From Enterovibrio sp045679545 (lineage in GTDB: Bacteria; Pseudomonadota; Gammaproteobacteria; Enterobacterales; Vibrionaceae): DNA of 64,000 nt. The stretch's first letter is position 1. Each line of letters begins with the position of its first letter. The position numbers and the translations under genes are program-made. This document shows, in pieces, positions 1-9,407 of this stretch. The DNA lies in the NCBI RefSeq assembly GCF_045679545.1, contig NZ_CP166194.1, positions 1,116,001 through 1,180,000 of the forward strand, read 5' to 3'. The notes beneath the pieces are model-generated. The model had not been told where the DNA came from and made no database searches. It saw nothing but the letters and a program-made list of their open reading frames with translations.

Positions 1-2
1 AC

Positions 3-665
3 ATTTTTGGTACGGACGCATTAGGCCGTGATATTTATGTGCGTACGCTAGTTGGTGGCCAAATCTCCTTGATGGTTGGTTTGATGGGCGCCTTTGTTGC
101 AGTACTGATTGGTACCGTTTACGGTGCTGCTTCTGGTTATATTGGTGGTCGTACAGACCGCGTCATGATGCGTATTCTGGAAATCTTGAACGCAATTCCA
201 TTTATGTTCTTGGTGATCGTTCTCGTGACGTTTTTTGGTCGAAACATCGTGCTGATCTTTGTTGCCATTGGTGCGATAGCTTGGCTAGACATGGCGCGTA
301 TTGTTCGTGGACAGACGTTGAGCTTGCGTAACAAAGAGTTTATTGAAGCGGCCCATGTCTGTGGTGTTAGCACGCGCAACATTATCCTCCGTCATATCAT
401 TCCGAACGTGCTAGGTATCGTTGCCGTTTATTCAACGCTGCTTATCCCAAGTATGATTTTGATTGAATCCTTCCTCAGCTTCTTGGGCTTGGGTGTACAA
501 GAGCCAATGACAAGTTGGGGTGCATTGCTGCAAGAAGGTTCTCAAACCATGGAACTGGCTATTTGGCAGTTGGCATTCCCAACCCTGTTCATGGTAACCA
601 CACTGTTGTGTTTCAACTATGTGGGTGATGGTCTGCGTGACGCGCTAGATCCTAAGGATCGATAA
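3..665 (+). CDS. oppC: Oligopeptide ABC transporter permease OppC (5' end outside window)
   Basis: Inner-membrane permease subunit of the oligopeptide importer. The reading frame is open to the left edge; the first visible residues (IFGTDALGRDIYVR) match the conserved stretch before the permease core, so the gene starts upstream of the window and about 220 of roughly 300 residues are seen. Several membrane segments follow, and the cytoplasmic coupling loop EAAHVCGVSTRNIILRHIIP is the EAA motif that contacts the ATPases. The end LGDGLRDALDPK-like sequence (VGDGLRDALDPKDR) is typical of OppC/DppC. A ribosome site (AAGGAGG) follows the stop and oppD starts 9 bp later, so the genes are one operon. 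DppC is the main alternative; the Opp-type ATPase pair downstream favours OppC. Confidence 0.9.
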   Translation: MFGTDALGRDIYVRTLVGGQISLMVGLMGAFVAVLIGTVYGAASGYIGGRTDRVMMRILEILNAIPFMFLVIVLVTFFGRNIVLIFVAIGAIAWLDMARIVRGQTLSLRNKEFIEAAHVCGVSTRNIILRHIIPNVLGIVAVYSTLLIPSMILIESFLSFLGLGVQEPMTSWGALLQEGSQTMELAIWQLAFPTLFMVTTLLCFNYVGDGLRDALDPKDR

Positions 666-674
666 GGAGGAAGT

Positions 675-1640
675 ATGAGCCTATTAGATGTTAAAGATCT
701 ACGTGTAGAATTCAAAACCCAAGATGGTTCTGTTACCGCAGTTAACGACCTGAACTTTTCACTCGAGCGTGGCGAAACGCTGGGCATTGTGGGTGAATCT
801 GGGTCTGGTAAAAGTCAGACTGTGTTTGCGATCATGGGTCTGCTTGCGAAAAACGGTGTTATTAAAGGCAGCGCAAAATTTGAAGGAAATGAAATTCTTA
901 ATCTGCCAGAAAAAGCACTGAACAAGATTCGTGCTGAGCAGATTGCGATGATTTTCCAAGATCCCATGACGTCGCTTAATCCGTATATGAAAGTCAGCGA
1001 TCAGCTGATGGAAGTATTGATGCACCATAAGGGCATGGGTAAAACAGAAGCATTTGAAGAATCTGTTCGCATGCTGGAAGCGGTGAAAATCCCTGAAGCA
1101 CGCAAACGTATTACCATGTATCCTCACGAGTTTTCCGGCGGCATGCGCCAGCGTGTGATGATTGCGATGGCGTTGCTATGTCGTCCAAAGCTGTTGATTG
1201 CCGATGAACCGACAACGGCGTTGGACGTGACGGTTCAGGCACAGATCATGGATTTGCTCAACGAGCTGAAATCAGAGTTCAACACCGCGATTATCATGAT
1301 CACGCACGATCTGGGTGTGGTTGCGGGTTCGTGTGACAAAGTGCTGGTGATGTACGCGGGGCGTACCATGGAGTACGGCAACGTGGATGAGATTTTCTAC
1401 AAGCCAAGTCACCCCTATACCGAGGGCTTGTTAAGAGCTATTCCTCGCTTGGATGTGGAAGGCGATGTGCTGCCAACCATTCCTGGTAATCCACCAAACT
1501 TATTGAAACTGCCACCAGGCTGTCCGTATCAAGATCGCTGTCATCGTGTTTCTACTCGCTGTAAGAGTGAGTCACCGATTCTGACGCCATTTGCTGACGG
1601 TCGTCTTCGTGCGTGTTTTTCTGATCAGGGGACGTGGTAA
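675..1640 (+). CDS. oppD: Oligopeptide ABC transporter ATP-binding protein OppD
   Basis: ATPase subunit that powers peptide import with OppF. The 321-residue protein has Walker A GESGSGKSQ near residues 40-48, the ABC signature FSGGMRQR, Walker B LLIADEPTTALD and the H-loop ITHDLG. After the ATPase core it carries the oligopeptide/dipeptide transporter C-terminal region with a cysteine motif (GCPYQDRCHRVSTRC) as in Opp/Dpp ATPases, which may hold an iron-sulfur centre. The start follows a strong AAGGAGG. The stop TAA overlaps the oppF ATG, pointing to coupled translation. Confidence 0.93.
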   Translation: MSLLDVKDLRVEFKTQDGSVTAVNDLNFSLERGETLGIVGESGSGKSQTVFAIMGLLAKNGVIKGSAKFEGNEILNLPEKALNKIRAEQIAMIFQDPMTSLNPYMKVSDQLMEVLMHHKGMGKTEAFEESVRMLEAVKIPEARKRITMYPHEFSGGMRQRVMIAMALLCRPKLLIADEPTTALDVTVQAQIMDLLNELKSEFNTAIIMITHDLGVVAGSCDKVLVMYAGRTMEYGNVDEIFYKPSHPYTEGLLRAIPRLDVEGDVLPTIPGNPPNLLKLPPGCPYQDRCHRVSTRCKSESPILTPFADGRLRACFSDQGTW

Positions 1641-2635
1641 TGGGTGTGATGGACAAAAAACTACTGCTTGATATTGAAGACCTCAAAGTGCATTTCAATA
1701 TTGCATCAAAATCGCTGTTACCTTGGGCCAAGCCTTCTGTTCTGAAAGCGGTCGATGGTGTGAACATAAAACTGTACGAAGGGGAGACTCTTGGTGTGGT
1801 TGGCGAATCTGGTTGCGGAAAATCAACCTTTGCACGCGCTGTCATCGGTTTGGTGGAAGCCACAGAAGGCCAAGTTGTGTGGTTGGGGCAAGACCTGACC
1901 AAGCTGGGCGGCAATGATTTGCGTGAAAAGCGCAAAGAAATTCAAATGATCTTCCAAGATCCATTGGCCTCACTGAATCCACGTATGACTATCGGTGACA
2001 TTATTGCTGAGCCGCTGAAAACTTTCTATCCAGAGTTATCCAAGGATGAAGTGAAGCAGCAAGTCCAAGCGATGATGACGCGCGTAGGCTTACTGCCCAA
2101 CGTGATTAACCGCTACCCGCATGAATTTTCAGGTGGTCAGTGTCAGCGTATTGGTATTGCACGCGCGCTGATATTGAAACCTAAATTGGTTATTTGTGAT
2201 GAGCCGGTATCCGCGCTGGATGTGTCGATTCAGGCGCAAGTGGTGAACCTGCTGAAAGAACTGCAACAAGAGATGGGCCTGAGCCTAATCTTCATTGCGC
2301 ATGACTTGTCAGTGGTGAAACACATTTCTGATCGCGTTTTAGTGATGTATTTGGGCAATGCTGTTGAGTTGGCAGAAGGCAAATCACTGTTTGATAACCC
2401 TCAGCACCCGTATACACGTGCATTGATGTCAGCGGTGCCGGTGCCTGACCCAATCAAAGAGCGCAACAAAAAAATCCAGCTGTTGGAGGGGGAATTACCC
2501 TCGCCAATGAATCCGCCATCAGGGTGTGTATTTCGAACGCGTTGCCCGCAAGCAACAGACGCATGTGCGCAAACAAAGCCAATGCTAAAAGGCTCGGATT
2601 ATCACGCCGTGTCTTGTTTGCAGGTTCATTTATAA
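1640..2635 (+). CDS. oppF: Oligopeptide ABC transporter ATP-binding protein OppF
   Basis: Second ATPase subunit of the peptide importer. It has Walker A GESGCGKST, signature FSGGQCQR, Walker B LVICDEPVSALD and the family's C-terminal cysteine region (GCVFRTRCPQATDAC). I place the start at the ATG that shares its A with the oppD stop (TAATG); an in-frame GTG 6 bp upstream and an ATG 9 bp downstream are possible. Length (331 residues) fits OppF. It is the last gene of the operon and is followed by a hairpin terminator. Confidence 0.92.
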   Translation: MGVMDKKLLLDIEDLKVHFNIASKSLLPWAKPSVLKAVDGVNIKLYEGETLGVVGESGCGKSTFARAVIGLVEATEGQVVWLGQDLTKLGGNDLREKRKEIQMIFQDPLASLNPRMTIGDIIAEPLKTFYPELSKDEVKQQVQAMMTRVGLLPNVINRYPHEFSGGQCQRIGIARALILKPKLVICDEPVSALDVSIQAQVVNLLKELQQEMGLSLIFIAHDLSVVKHISDRVLVMYLGNAVELAEGKSLFDNPQHPYTRALMSAVPVPDPIKERNKKIQLLEGELPSPMNPPSGCVFRTRCPQATDACAQTKPMLKGSDYHAVSCLQVHL

Positions 2636-2670
2636 CGTTTGACCTGAACAAATAACTAACCCACAAAAAA

Positions 2671-2697
2671 AGCCTTCCAACTGGAAGGCTTTGTTTT
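2671..2697. terminator. Terminator between oppF and roxA
   Basis: Perfect stem AGCCTTCCA/TGGAAGGCT with a short loop, A-run on the left and T-run on the right, so it can stop both the opp operon and the convergent roxA. Confidence 0.85.
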
Positions 2698-2716
2698 TAT
2701 GTCTATTTAGCCGTGT

Positions 2717-3850
2717 TTAAGCTTGTGGGTACCAGTAACCTTGATTGCACAGGTCAAGCAAAAGGGCAAGGAGGGCAGGGTTGCTCGCCAGCTCGCCCAA
2801 GTCTTCGCCGGAAAACGCTTCCTGATCGCAAAGAAGTCGTGCCGCTGCTTCACAGCCTTCTGGTAATTCAATGGATTCACCATTGATAAACACTACCGAC
2901 AAATCATTCTCGTGATACAAGGCTTTCATGCCAGACACTTTTTCTAGCACCATGTTATCTTCGATGAATTGGAACAGCTCATCTGCTTGCCAAGGTGGCT
3001 CTGCCGCCATGATGTCCAGTTCGTGGCGAGACTGGCTTAATTGCTCACCTAACCAGCGCGCTTTGATTTTTGGGTCGTTAATCAGCTTCATGAGCATGTC
3101 ATTCAGCGCCTCAGATTCAGACGTTGGGATCATGCCGTGCTCATCACGAGTTTGTAGGTTCGGGTCATAGAAGTGGACGTCACCCAACTCATTGGTCAAC
3201 ACATAGTCCGCAAGACCACTTAGCAGTTCTTGTTTCTTCGGTGAGCGATAGCCGATTGAGTAGCTCATCGAGACATCAATGGTATTCCCTTCATGCGGGA
3301 AGCCCGGCGGGATATACAGAATATCGCCCGGCTCTAAAATCTCATCGATGATCGGGTCAAAGCCTTCGATTTGGCGCAAACCTGAATCATGGTTGGCATC
3401 TTTGTACTCGCCTTTTTCACCGACACGCCAGCGGCGCTTACCCATGCCTTGAGTAATGAACACATCATATTGGTCGATATGCGGGCCCACGCCACCATTT
3501 GGCATAGAGAGACAAATCATTACATCGTCAAACAACCAGTTTGGTAGCACACGGAATGGCTGAGCCAATTCGCGAAGCCCCGGATGCCAGTGGTTAGCCG
3601 CTTGAACGATCAACTGTGAGTGCGTGTCAGGAAAATCGTCAAAGCTTTCGAATGGGCCGTGCTGCGCTTTCCAATTGCCATCCAGATTCGTCACAAAGCG
3701 AGAATCGATTTCTTCTTCCATTGCCAGACCTGCTAGTTCATCAGGGCTAATGGGATCTTCAAAGTCGATAAAGCCGTTTTTGATCACAACCGGCTGTTTG
3801 TGCCAGTAGGTGGTAAGAAATTCGTTTAAGTCAAAATTTAGCTGATACAT
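2717..3850 (-). CDS. roxA: Ribosomal protein uL16 arginine hydroxylase RoxA (YcfD)
   Basis: Fe(II)/2-oxoglutarate oxygenase that in E. coli hydroxylates an arginine of ribosomal protein uL16. The 377-residue length matches the family (about 373). The JmjC/cupin iron triad is visible: H124 and D126 in GPHIDQYDVF and H186 in PPGFPHEGN. GDILYIPPGFPHE is the typical second cupin motif, and the C-terminal winged-helix part (dimer region) follows. The gene is single, convergent with oppF; the start ATG is well supported by the MYQLNFDLNEFL N-terminus. In E. coli it lies near phoPQ/purB, so the neighbourhood fits. Confidence 0.93.
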   Translation of the reverse strand: MYQLNFDLNEFLTTYWHKQPVVIKNGFIDFEDPISPDELAGLAMEEEIDSRFVTNLDGNWKAQHGPFESFDDFPDTHSQLIVQAANHWHPGLRELAQPFRVLPNWLFDDVMICLSMPNGGVGPHIDQYDVFITQGMGKRRWRVGEKGEYKDANHDSGLRQIEGFDPIIDEILEPGDILYIPPGFPHEGNTIDVSMSYSIGYRSPKKQELLSGLADYVLTNELGDVHFYDPNLQTRDEHGMIPTSESEALNDMLMKLINDPKIKARWLGEQLSQSRHELDIMAAEPPWQADELFQFIEDNMVLEKVSGMKALYHENDLSVVFINGESIELPEGCEAAARLLCDQEAFSGEDLGELASNPALLALLLDLCNQGYWYPQA

Positions 3851-3929
3851 AGGATGTGCGCATTTTCTTTAAGTTAGGGGGGAGTATATACCCAAGCGCT
3901 TATGCGGGGCAGGATAGCGACAAAATAAA

Positions 3930-3953
3930 AAGCCCGCCAAAATAGCGGGCTTC
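3930..3953 (-). terminator. Terminator of purB
   Basis: Inverted repeat AGCCCGC/GCGGGCT with an A-run on the + strand that reads as T-run on the minus strand, 18 bp past the purB stop. Confidence 0.8.
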
Positions 3954-3970
3954 TCTACAAGGGTGCTTAA

Positions 3971-5341
3971 TTACAGCTGATCAGTCAGCTTAATCGCTTC
4001 ACCAATGTAGTTGGCAGGTGTCATTTTCTTCAGACGAACTTTTTCTTCTTCTGGAAGATCAAGGCCATCAATGAATGAACGCATGCCTTCGCCGTCTACA
4101 CGCTTACCGCGAGTCAGCTCTTTAAGTTTTTCGTATGGCTTTTCAATGCCGTAACGACGCATCACGGTTTGTACTGGCTCTGCCAATACTTCCCAGTTTT
4201 TGTCGAGTTCAGCTTCTAGCGCCGCTTGGTTAACTTCCAGCTTGCTGATGCCTTTTAAGGTAGAAGTGTATGCAATGATGGCATAGCCGACACCCACACC
4301 AAGGTTACGCAAAACGGTAGAGTCCGTTAGGTCGCGCTGCCAGCGAGAGATTGGCAGTTTCTGTGCCAAATGGCCAAATACAGCGTTGGCTAGGCCCAAG
4401 TTACCTTCAGAGTTTTCAAAGTCGATTGGGTTCACTTTGTGCGGCATGGTCGAAGAACCAATTTCGCCAGCAATGGTTTTTTGCTTGAAGTGACCCAGTG
4501 CGATGTAGCCCCAAACGTCACGGTCGAAATCGATCAGAATGGTGTTGAAACGCGCAACAGCATCAAACAGTTCAGCAATGTAATCGTGTGGTTCGATTTG
4601 TGTGGTGTAAGGGTTCCACGTCACGCCTAACGATTCAGTGATGAACTCTTCGCTGAATTTGTGCCAATCAACATCAGGGTAAGCTGACAGGTGAGCATTG
4701 TAATTACCCACTGCGCCGTTGATCTTCGCCAGAATCTCAACGTTTTCGATTTGCTTGTACTGACGCTCCATACGGTATGCAACGTTTGCCATCTCTTTAC
4801 CCATGGTAGAAGGAGAGGCAGGTTGACCGTGAGTACGAGAAAGAAGCGGTATGTCGCGATATTCAACAGCTAGCGCTTTGATTGCATCAATCACATTGCG
4901 GATTTCTGGCAATAGCACTTGCTCGCGTGCTTCTTTCAGCATCAGAGCGTGAGACGTGTTGTTGATGTCTTCTGAGGTACACGCAAAGTGAATGAATTCA
5001 TTCACTGCATGTAATTCGGCATTGTCAGCCACTTTTTCTTTCAGGAAATACTCAACCGCTTTTACGTCGTGGTTGGTGGTGCGCTCAATCTCTTTGATAC
5101 GCATCGCATCGGCTTCGCTAAATTCTGCCGCGATTTTGTCCAGAATAGCGTTTGCTTCTGGGCTAAATGCCGGTACTTCCTTGATAGCATCTGTCGCTGC
5201 CAGTTTTTGCAACCAACGAACTTCGACGATTGTGCGGTACTTCAATAAGCCAAACTCACTGAAGATTGAACGCAACGCAATCGTTTTCGTTCCGTAACGG
5301 CCATCCACCGGTGAAACAGCTGTCAGTGCTGACAGTTCCAT
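3971..5341 (-). CDS. purB: Adenylosuccinate lyase
   Basis: Catalyses two purine steps: SAICAR to AICAR plus fumarate, and adenylosuccinate to AMP plus fumarate. The 456-residue protein matches E. coli PurB in length and shows TSEDINN near 122, THGQPASP with the catalytic H171, and the fumarase/aspartase superfamily loop GSSTMPHKVNP at 295-305 with the catalytic serine. It lies 21 bp downstream of hflD on the same strand; the order mnmA-hflD-purB is as in E. coli. A terminator follows. Confidence 0.97.
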   Translation of the reverse strand: MELSALTAVSPVDGRYGTKTIALRSIFSEFGLLKYRTIVEVRWLQKLAATDAIKEVPAFSPEANAILDKIAAEFSEADAMRIKEIERTTNHDVKAVEYFLKEKVADNAELHAVNEFIHFACTSEDINNTSHALMLKEAREQVLLPEIRNVIDAIKALAVEYRDIPLLSRTHGQPASPSTMGKEMANVAYRMERQYKQIENVEILAKINGAVGNYNAHLSAYPDVDWHKFSEEFITESLGVTWNPYTTQIEPHDYIAELFDAVARFNTILIDFDRDVWGYIALGHFKQKTIAGEIGSSTMPHKVNPIDFENSEGNLGLANAVFGHLAQKLPISRWQRDLTDSTVLRNLGVGVGYAIIAYTSTLKGISKLEVNQAALEAELDKNWEVLAEPVQTVMRRYGIEKPYEKLKELTRGKRVDGEGMRSFIDGLDLPEEEKVRLKKMTPANYIGEAIKLTDQL

Positions 5342-5362
5342 GGTCTCTCTCCTGAATTATTA

Positions 5363-5983
5363 TTACGAATTTCGGGCTAAGATGATTTTGGCCTGCTCAA
5401 TCATTTGTTTGCGGCCAAAGATAAGATGACGGCGTTTGCCGCCGACCTGACGCCACAACACGGCGCTGCGGATCCCAGAAAGCAGCAGGGCACGAACTTT
5501 ATGCTGCACACCGGTTTGCTGCAATTGAGCGGGATTGCCAGTGACTTGGATACGAGGGCCTAAAGGGCTGATCGTATCAAGATACACACTGGCAAGATTG
5601 CTGATCATTTGATCATCAAGCAGGTCGAAATGTTGCACCTGACGCTGGATGTTTTCTAAGCGGTCAGACAGCTGTGCAAGGCTATCGCGACGGCCAGATA
5701 GCTTGCGCTCCAGCGCGAGCAGGTTAATGAGATAACGCGTAAGCTCGCTGCCACCAGGGCTATTATCGAGCTCGCTTATAAGGGTGTTTAAACCCACTGT
5801 GAGGTTTTCTTCACTGCCGAAAACCTCCAGTGTTGAAGCAGGGTTAGTGACAATAATACTCTTCAAGCTGGCGCTGAGTGCATCTGGGTCACAGCTACCT
5901 GTGCGCGATATTTCCTGCACCAGTTTGACGGATTGACAGATACTTGCGAACGCGATGGTTCGATCAAATAAAGTATTAGCCAC
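5363..5983 (-). CDS. hflD: High-frequency lysogenization protein HflD homolog
   Basis: Peripheral inner-membrane protein; the E. coli member binds phage lambda CII and affects lysogeny, and its host role is unclear. I set the start at a GTG (ANTLFDRTIAFASICQS follows), because that is the usual N-terminus and AGGAG lies 9 bp upstream; a longer in-frame reading into mnmA exists but has no such site. That gives 206 residues, close to the family. It sits 13 bp after mnmA and 21 bp before purB, so the three genes are probably one transcript. Confidence 0.92.
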   Translation of the reverse strand: MANTLFDRTIAFASICQSVKLVQEISRTGSCDPDALSASLKSIIVTNPASTLEVFGSEENLTVGLNTLISELDNSPGGSELTRYLINLLALERKLSGRRDSLAQLSDRLENIQRQVQHFDLLDDQMISNLASVYLDTISPLGPRIQVTGNPAQLQQTGVQHKVRALLLSGIRSAVLWRQVGGKRRHLIFGRKQMIEQAKIILARNS

Positions 5984-5996
5984 TGACGATTGCTCC

Positions 5997-7109
5997 TTAA
6001 ATTCGCTGCTCGATGATGCCACCACCTAGGCAAACATCACCGGAATAAAATACCGCGGATTGACCTGGTGTGACCGCTGCTTGCGGTTCATCAAAGATAA
6101 CTTTGATTTGGTCTCCATCAATGGGCTCGATGGTACATGATATGTCTTGCTGGCGGTATCGCGTTTTTACGGTGCACTTCAATGGTTCGGTCATCGTTTT
6201 ACGATCGACCCAATGCAGTTGACCGGCGATCAGGCCTGCTGAAAATAGACGAGGGTGATCATGGCCTTGTGCAACAATCAGCACGTTACGCTCTACGTCT
6301 TTATCGACGACATACCAAGCGGCTTCTAGGCCACCACCGCCTTTCTGACCACCAATGTGCAAGCCTTTTCGCTGACCTAATGTGTGATACATCAAACCTT
6401 GGTGCTCGCCGATAGCTTGCCCTTCAGTGGTTTCGATAACACCCGGTTGCGCGGGCAGATATTTCGCCAAGAAATCAGTAAATTTGCGCTCACCGATGAA
6501 GCAAATACCGGTTGAATCTTTTTTCTTTGCGGTGATCAGGCCTTGCTCTTCCGCAATGCGGCGTACTTCTGGTTTTTCCAGTTCGCCAACTGGAAACAGG
6601 CTGCGCGCAACTTGTTCGTGGCTCAACGTGTATAAGAAGTAGCTTTGGTCTTTATTGTTATCGACGCCACGGAGCATCTGAACCGTTTCGCCTTCCTGTG
6701 TAGGGAAGGTCCGGCGCACATAGTGACCCATTGCAATGTAATCAGCCTCAAGCACTTCATCGGCAAATTCCAAGAAGGCTTTGAATTTGATTTCTTTGTT
6801 ACAAAGAATGTCTGGGTTTGGCGTGCGCCCGGCTTTGTATTCAGTCAGGAAGTGCTCAAAGACGTTATCCCAGTATTCAGCTGCAAAGTTGATGGTGTGC
6901 ATCTCAATACCAAGCTTGTCACAAACGGCCTGTGCATCGGCCAGATCTTCCGCTGCCGAGCAGTACTCGTCGTTATCGTCTTCTTCCCAGTTTTTCATGA
7001 AAAGGCCTTCTACCTGATAGCCTTGTTGCTTCAGTAAATAGGCGGACACTGAGGAGTCGACGCCGCCGGACATACCGACAATAACTTTTTTGCTGCTGTT
7101 ATCTGACAT
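5997..7109 (-). CDS. mnmA: tRNA-specific 2-thiouridylase MnmA
   Basis: Thiolates U34 of tRNA-Lys, -Glu and -Gln, taking sulfur from the Tus relay. The PP-loop ATP site GMSGGVDSS is at residues 12-20. The two catalytic cysteines are C103 (DILCNKEIKF) and C203 (STGICFIGERKF), matching E. coli C102 and C199. Length 370 fits. It is the first gene of the mnmA-hflD-purB group. Confidence 0.97.
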   Translation of the reverse strand: MSDNSSKKVIVGMSGGVDSSVSAYLLKQQGYQVEGLFMKNWEEDDNDEYCSAAEDLADAQAVCDKLGIEMHTINFAAEYWDNVFEHFLTEYKAGRTPNPDILCNKEIKFKAFLEFADEVLEADYIAMGHYVRRTFPTQEGETVQMLRGVDNNKDQSYFLYTLSHEQVARSLFPVGELEKPEVRRIAEEQGLITAKKKDSTGICFIGERKFTDFLAKYLPAQPGVIETTEGQAIGEHQGLMYHTLGQRKGLHIGGQKGGGGLEAAWYVVDKDVERNVLIVAQGHDHPRLFSAGLIAGQLHWVDRKTMTEPLKCTVKTRYRQQDISCTIEPIDGDQIKVIFDEPQAAVTPGQSAVFYSGDVCLGGGIIEQRI

Positions 7110-7194
7110 GACGAAATTTCTAGCTCCAATTAAATCGGTGGCAGAGTTTACCAGAATCCTTTACGCGGTTACAGATGGGATGTTAGTCACAGTT

Positions 7195-7854
7195 TCACTC
7201 GCGCGAAGGCGGTGAAACTTCTCGCCATTCACCAGGTTGCAGACCTTCAACGGTCCATCCTGCCATTTGATGACGCACCAAGCGTAACGTCGGGTGTCCA
7301 ATGGCTGCTGTCATGCGACGAACCTGACGGTTTCGCCCTTCTTCTAATGTGATAGCGAGCCAAGTGGTCGGCACAGACGGGCGATGACGAATAGGCGGAT
7401 TTCGCGGCCAAATCGCAGGCTCGTCCATCACTTCAACGCCTGCTGGCAACGTCCAACCGTCATTGAGTTCTACGCCCTCTCGAAGCTGTGCGATTGCTTC
7501 ATCTGAGGGGACACCTTCTACCTGCACCCAGTAGATCTTGGGCGACTTGGATTTTGGCTGAGTCAGGCGAGCTTGTAAGATGCCGTCATTGGTCAGTACA
7601 AGCAGGCCTTCGCTGTCTTTGTCCAAGCGGCCAGCGGCATAAACATCTTTGACCGGAATAAAGTCCGCTAAAGTTGAATCATCGGGCTCGCCAGTGAACT
7701 GTGTCAGGGTGTTGAAAGGTTTATTAAATAGTATGACCTTTGTTGGCCCCTTAGGCTTTGCAGGTTTATCGGACCGACGGCGTGAAGTGCGTCGGAAATT
7801 AGGGTTTGAAGCGGACTTGTTCGCGCTTCTTTTCGATGTAGTTTTAAACGTCAT
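7195..7854 (-). CDS. rluE: 23S rRNA pseudouridine synthase E
   Basis: Makes pseudouridine at position 2457 of 23S rRNA in E. coli. After a basic, disordered N-terminus of about 35 residues (many K, R, S), the RsuA-family core starts at VILFNKPFNTLTQF. The catalytic aspartate is D78 in GRLDKDSEGLLVLTNDG. EGRNRQVRRM is the second RsuA/RluB/E/F motif. It has no S4 domain, which separates it from RsuA, RluB and RluF. It is divergent from icd, as in E. coli, which supports the specific assignment. Confidence 0.92.
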   Translation of the reverse strand: MTFKTTSKRSANKSASNPNFRRTSRRRSDKPAKPKGPTKVILFNKPFNTLTQFTGEPDDSTLADFIPVKDVYAAGRLDKDSEGLLVLTNDGILQARLTQPKSKSPKIYWVQVEGVPSDEAIAQLREGVELNDGWTLPAGVEVMDEPAIWPRNPPIRHRPSVPTTWLAITLEEGRNRQVRRMTAAIGHPTLRLVRHQMAGWTVEGLQPGEWREVSPPSRE

Positions 7855-7962
7855 GAAGTACTGTCAATCAGGTCTGGTAACAAATGAGACCTCCGTATTA
7901 TACATGGAATAATGTGATTGGCGTGTTGCGGGATTTACAGTATTCTTTTGCTCGCATGTTAT

Positions 7963-8061
7963 ACCAAACAGAACAATTACCTGACGTGCTACATCAGACT
8001 GTTAGCTCAATCTCAGCCTGTTGGGGAAATCGAAGCACGACGGCAAATTGTTCTGTTTGGT
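7963..8061. repeat. 16-bp perfect inverted repeat in the icd leader
   Basis: ACCAAACAGAACAATT at 7963-7978 recurs as its exact reverse complement at 8046-8061, 67 bp apart. The right arm ends 36 bp before the icd ATG and about 25 bp before its AGGAG. It could form a long hairpin in an icd leader transcript, be two copies of a regulator site, or be the ends of a 99-bp miniature element. I see no direct repeats flanking it. Confidence 0.75.
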
Positions 8062-8097
8062 GAGCGCTAAATAGAAAATGGACGCTAGGAGAATTAA

Positions 8098-9345
8098 ATG
8101 GAAAGCAAAGTAGTCGTACCAGCAGGTGAGAAAATTGCAGTTGAAAACGGCAAGTTAGTCGTTCCTAACAATCCGGTTATCCCTTACATTGAGGGTGACG
8201 GTATTGGTATTGATGTTAGCCCTGCAATGATCAAAGTTGTTGATGCGGCAGTAGAAAAAGCTTACGGCGGTGACCGTAAGATCTCCTGGATGGAAATCTA
8301 CACGGGTGAGAAGTCAACCCAGGTTTACGGTGAAGACCAGTGGTTGCCGACTGAAACACTGGATTTTATTCGTGATTACAAAGTATCAATCAAAGGTCCA
8401 TTGACTACGCCTGTTGGCGGCGGTATTCGTTCATTGAACGTTGCCTTGCGTCAAGAGCTTGACCTATACATTTGTGCTCGCCCTGTTCGTTACTTTGCTG
8501 GCGTACCAAGCCCTGTGAAGCAACCTGAATTGACTGACATGGTTATTTACCGTGAAAACTCAGAAGACATTTACGCAGGCGTTGAGTTTAAAGCGGGCAC
8601 GGCAGAAGCTGATAAAGTTATCAAATTCTTGAAAGAAGAAATGGGTGCAACGAAAATCCGTTTTGACGAAGAGTGTGGTATCGGTATCAAGCCTGTTTCT
8701 GAGCAAGGCACGAAACGTCTTGTTCGCGCAGCGATTCAATACACCATCGATAACGATCGTGACTCAATGACGCTGGTTCATAAAGGCAACATCATGAAGT
8801 TCACCGAAGGTGCCTTCAAAGATTGGGGCTATGAAGTCGCGAAAGAAGAGTTCGGTGCAGAGTTGTTGGACGGTGGTCCATGGATGACGCTGAAAAATCC
8901 AAACACTGGCAAAGAGATCATCATTAAAGATGTGATTGCTGATGCGTTCCTACAACAAATTCTTCTGCGCCCAGCAGAGTATGACGTTATTGCAACCATG
9001 AACTTGAACGGCGACTACATCTCTGATGCACTTGCTGCTCAAGTTGGCGGTATCGGTATCGCCCCTGGTGCAAACATCGGTGATGGCATTGCGCTGTTCG
9101 AAGCGACTCACGGCACTGCGCCTAAGTACGCAGGACAGGACAAAGTGAACCCAGGTTCTCTTATCCTTTCAGCTGAAATGATGCTTCGCCACATGGGTTG
9201 GACTGAAGCGGCTGACCTAATCATCAGCTCAATGGAAAAGGCGATCAGCAACAAAACTGTGACCTATGACTTTGAGCGTCTGATGGACGGTGCAACACTG
9301 CGTAAGTGTTCTGAGTTCGCACAAGACATGATCGATCAAATGTAA
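8098..9345 (+). CDS. icd: NADP-dependent isocitrate dehydrogenase
   Basis: TCA-cycle enzyme that oxidises isocitrate to 2-oxoglutarate with NADP. The 415-residue protein has the homodimeric E. coli type sequence: the phosphorylatable serine is S112 in GGIRSLNVALRQ (S113 in E. coli), the substrate arginines follow, DGDYISD-like metal site (NLNGDYISDALAA) and the adenine-binding ATHGTAPKYAG are present. A clear AGGAG is 8 bp upstream of the ATG. The gene is alone, with a strong terminator behind it. Confidence 0.97.
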   Translation: MESKVVVPAGEKIAVENGKLVVPNNPVIPYIEGDGIGIDVSPAMIKVVDAAVEKAYGGDRKISWMEIYTGEKSTQVYGEDQWLPTETLDFIRDYKVSIKGPLTTPVGGGIRSLNVALRQELDLYICARPVRYFAGVPSPVKQPELTDMVIYRENSEDIYAGVEFKAGTAEADKVIKFLKEEMGATKIRFDEECGIGIKPVSEQGTKRLVRAAIQYTIDNDRDSMTLVHKGNIMKFTEGAFKDWGYEVAKEEFGAELLDGGPWMTLKNPNTGKEIIIKDVIADAFLQQILLRPAEYDVIATMNLNGDYISDALAAQVGGIGIAPGANIGDGIALFEATHGTAPKYAGQDKVNPGSLILSAEMMLRHMGWTEAADLIISSMEKAISNKTVTYDFERLMDGATLRKCSEFAQDMIDQM

Positions 9346-9379
9346 TTCATCATTTATTGATGTTTGACGCGATTAGACA

Positions 9380-9407
9380 AAAACCCAGCTTCGGCTGGGT
9401 TTTTTTG
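9380..9407 (+). terminator. Terminator of icd
   Basis: Stem AACCCAGC/GCTGGGTT with TTCG tetraloop and a run of seven Ts. Confidence 0.9.
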
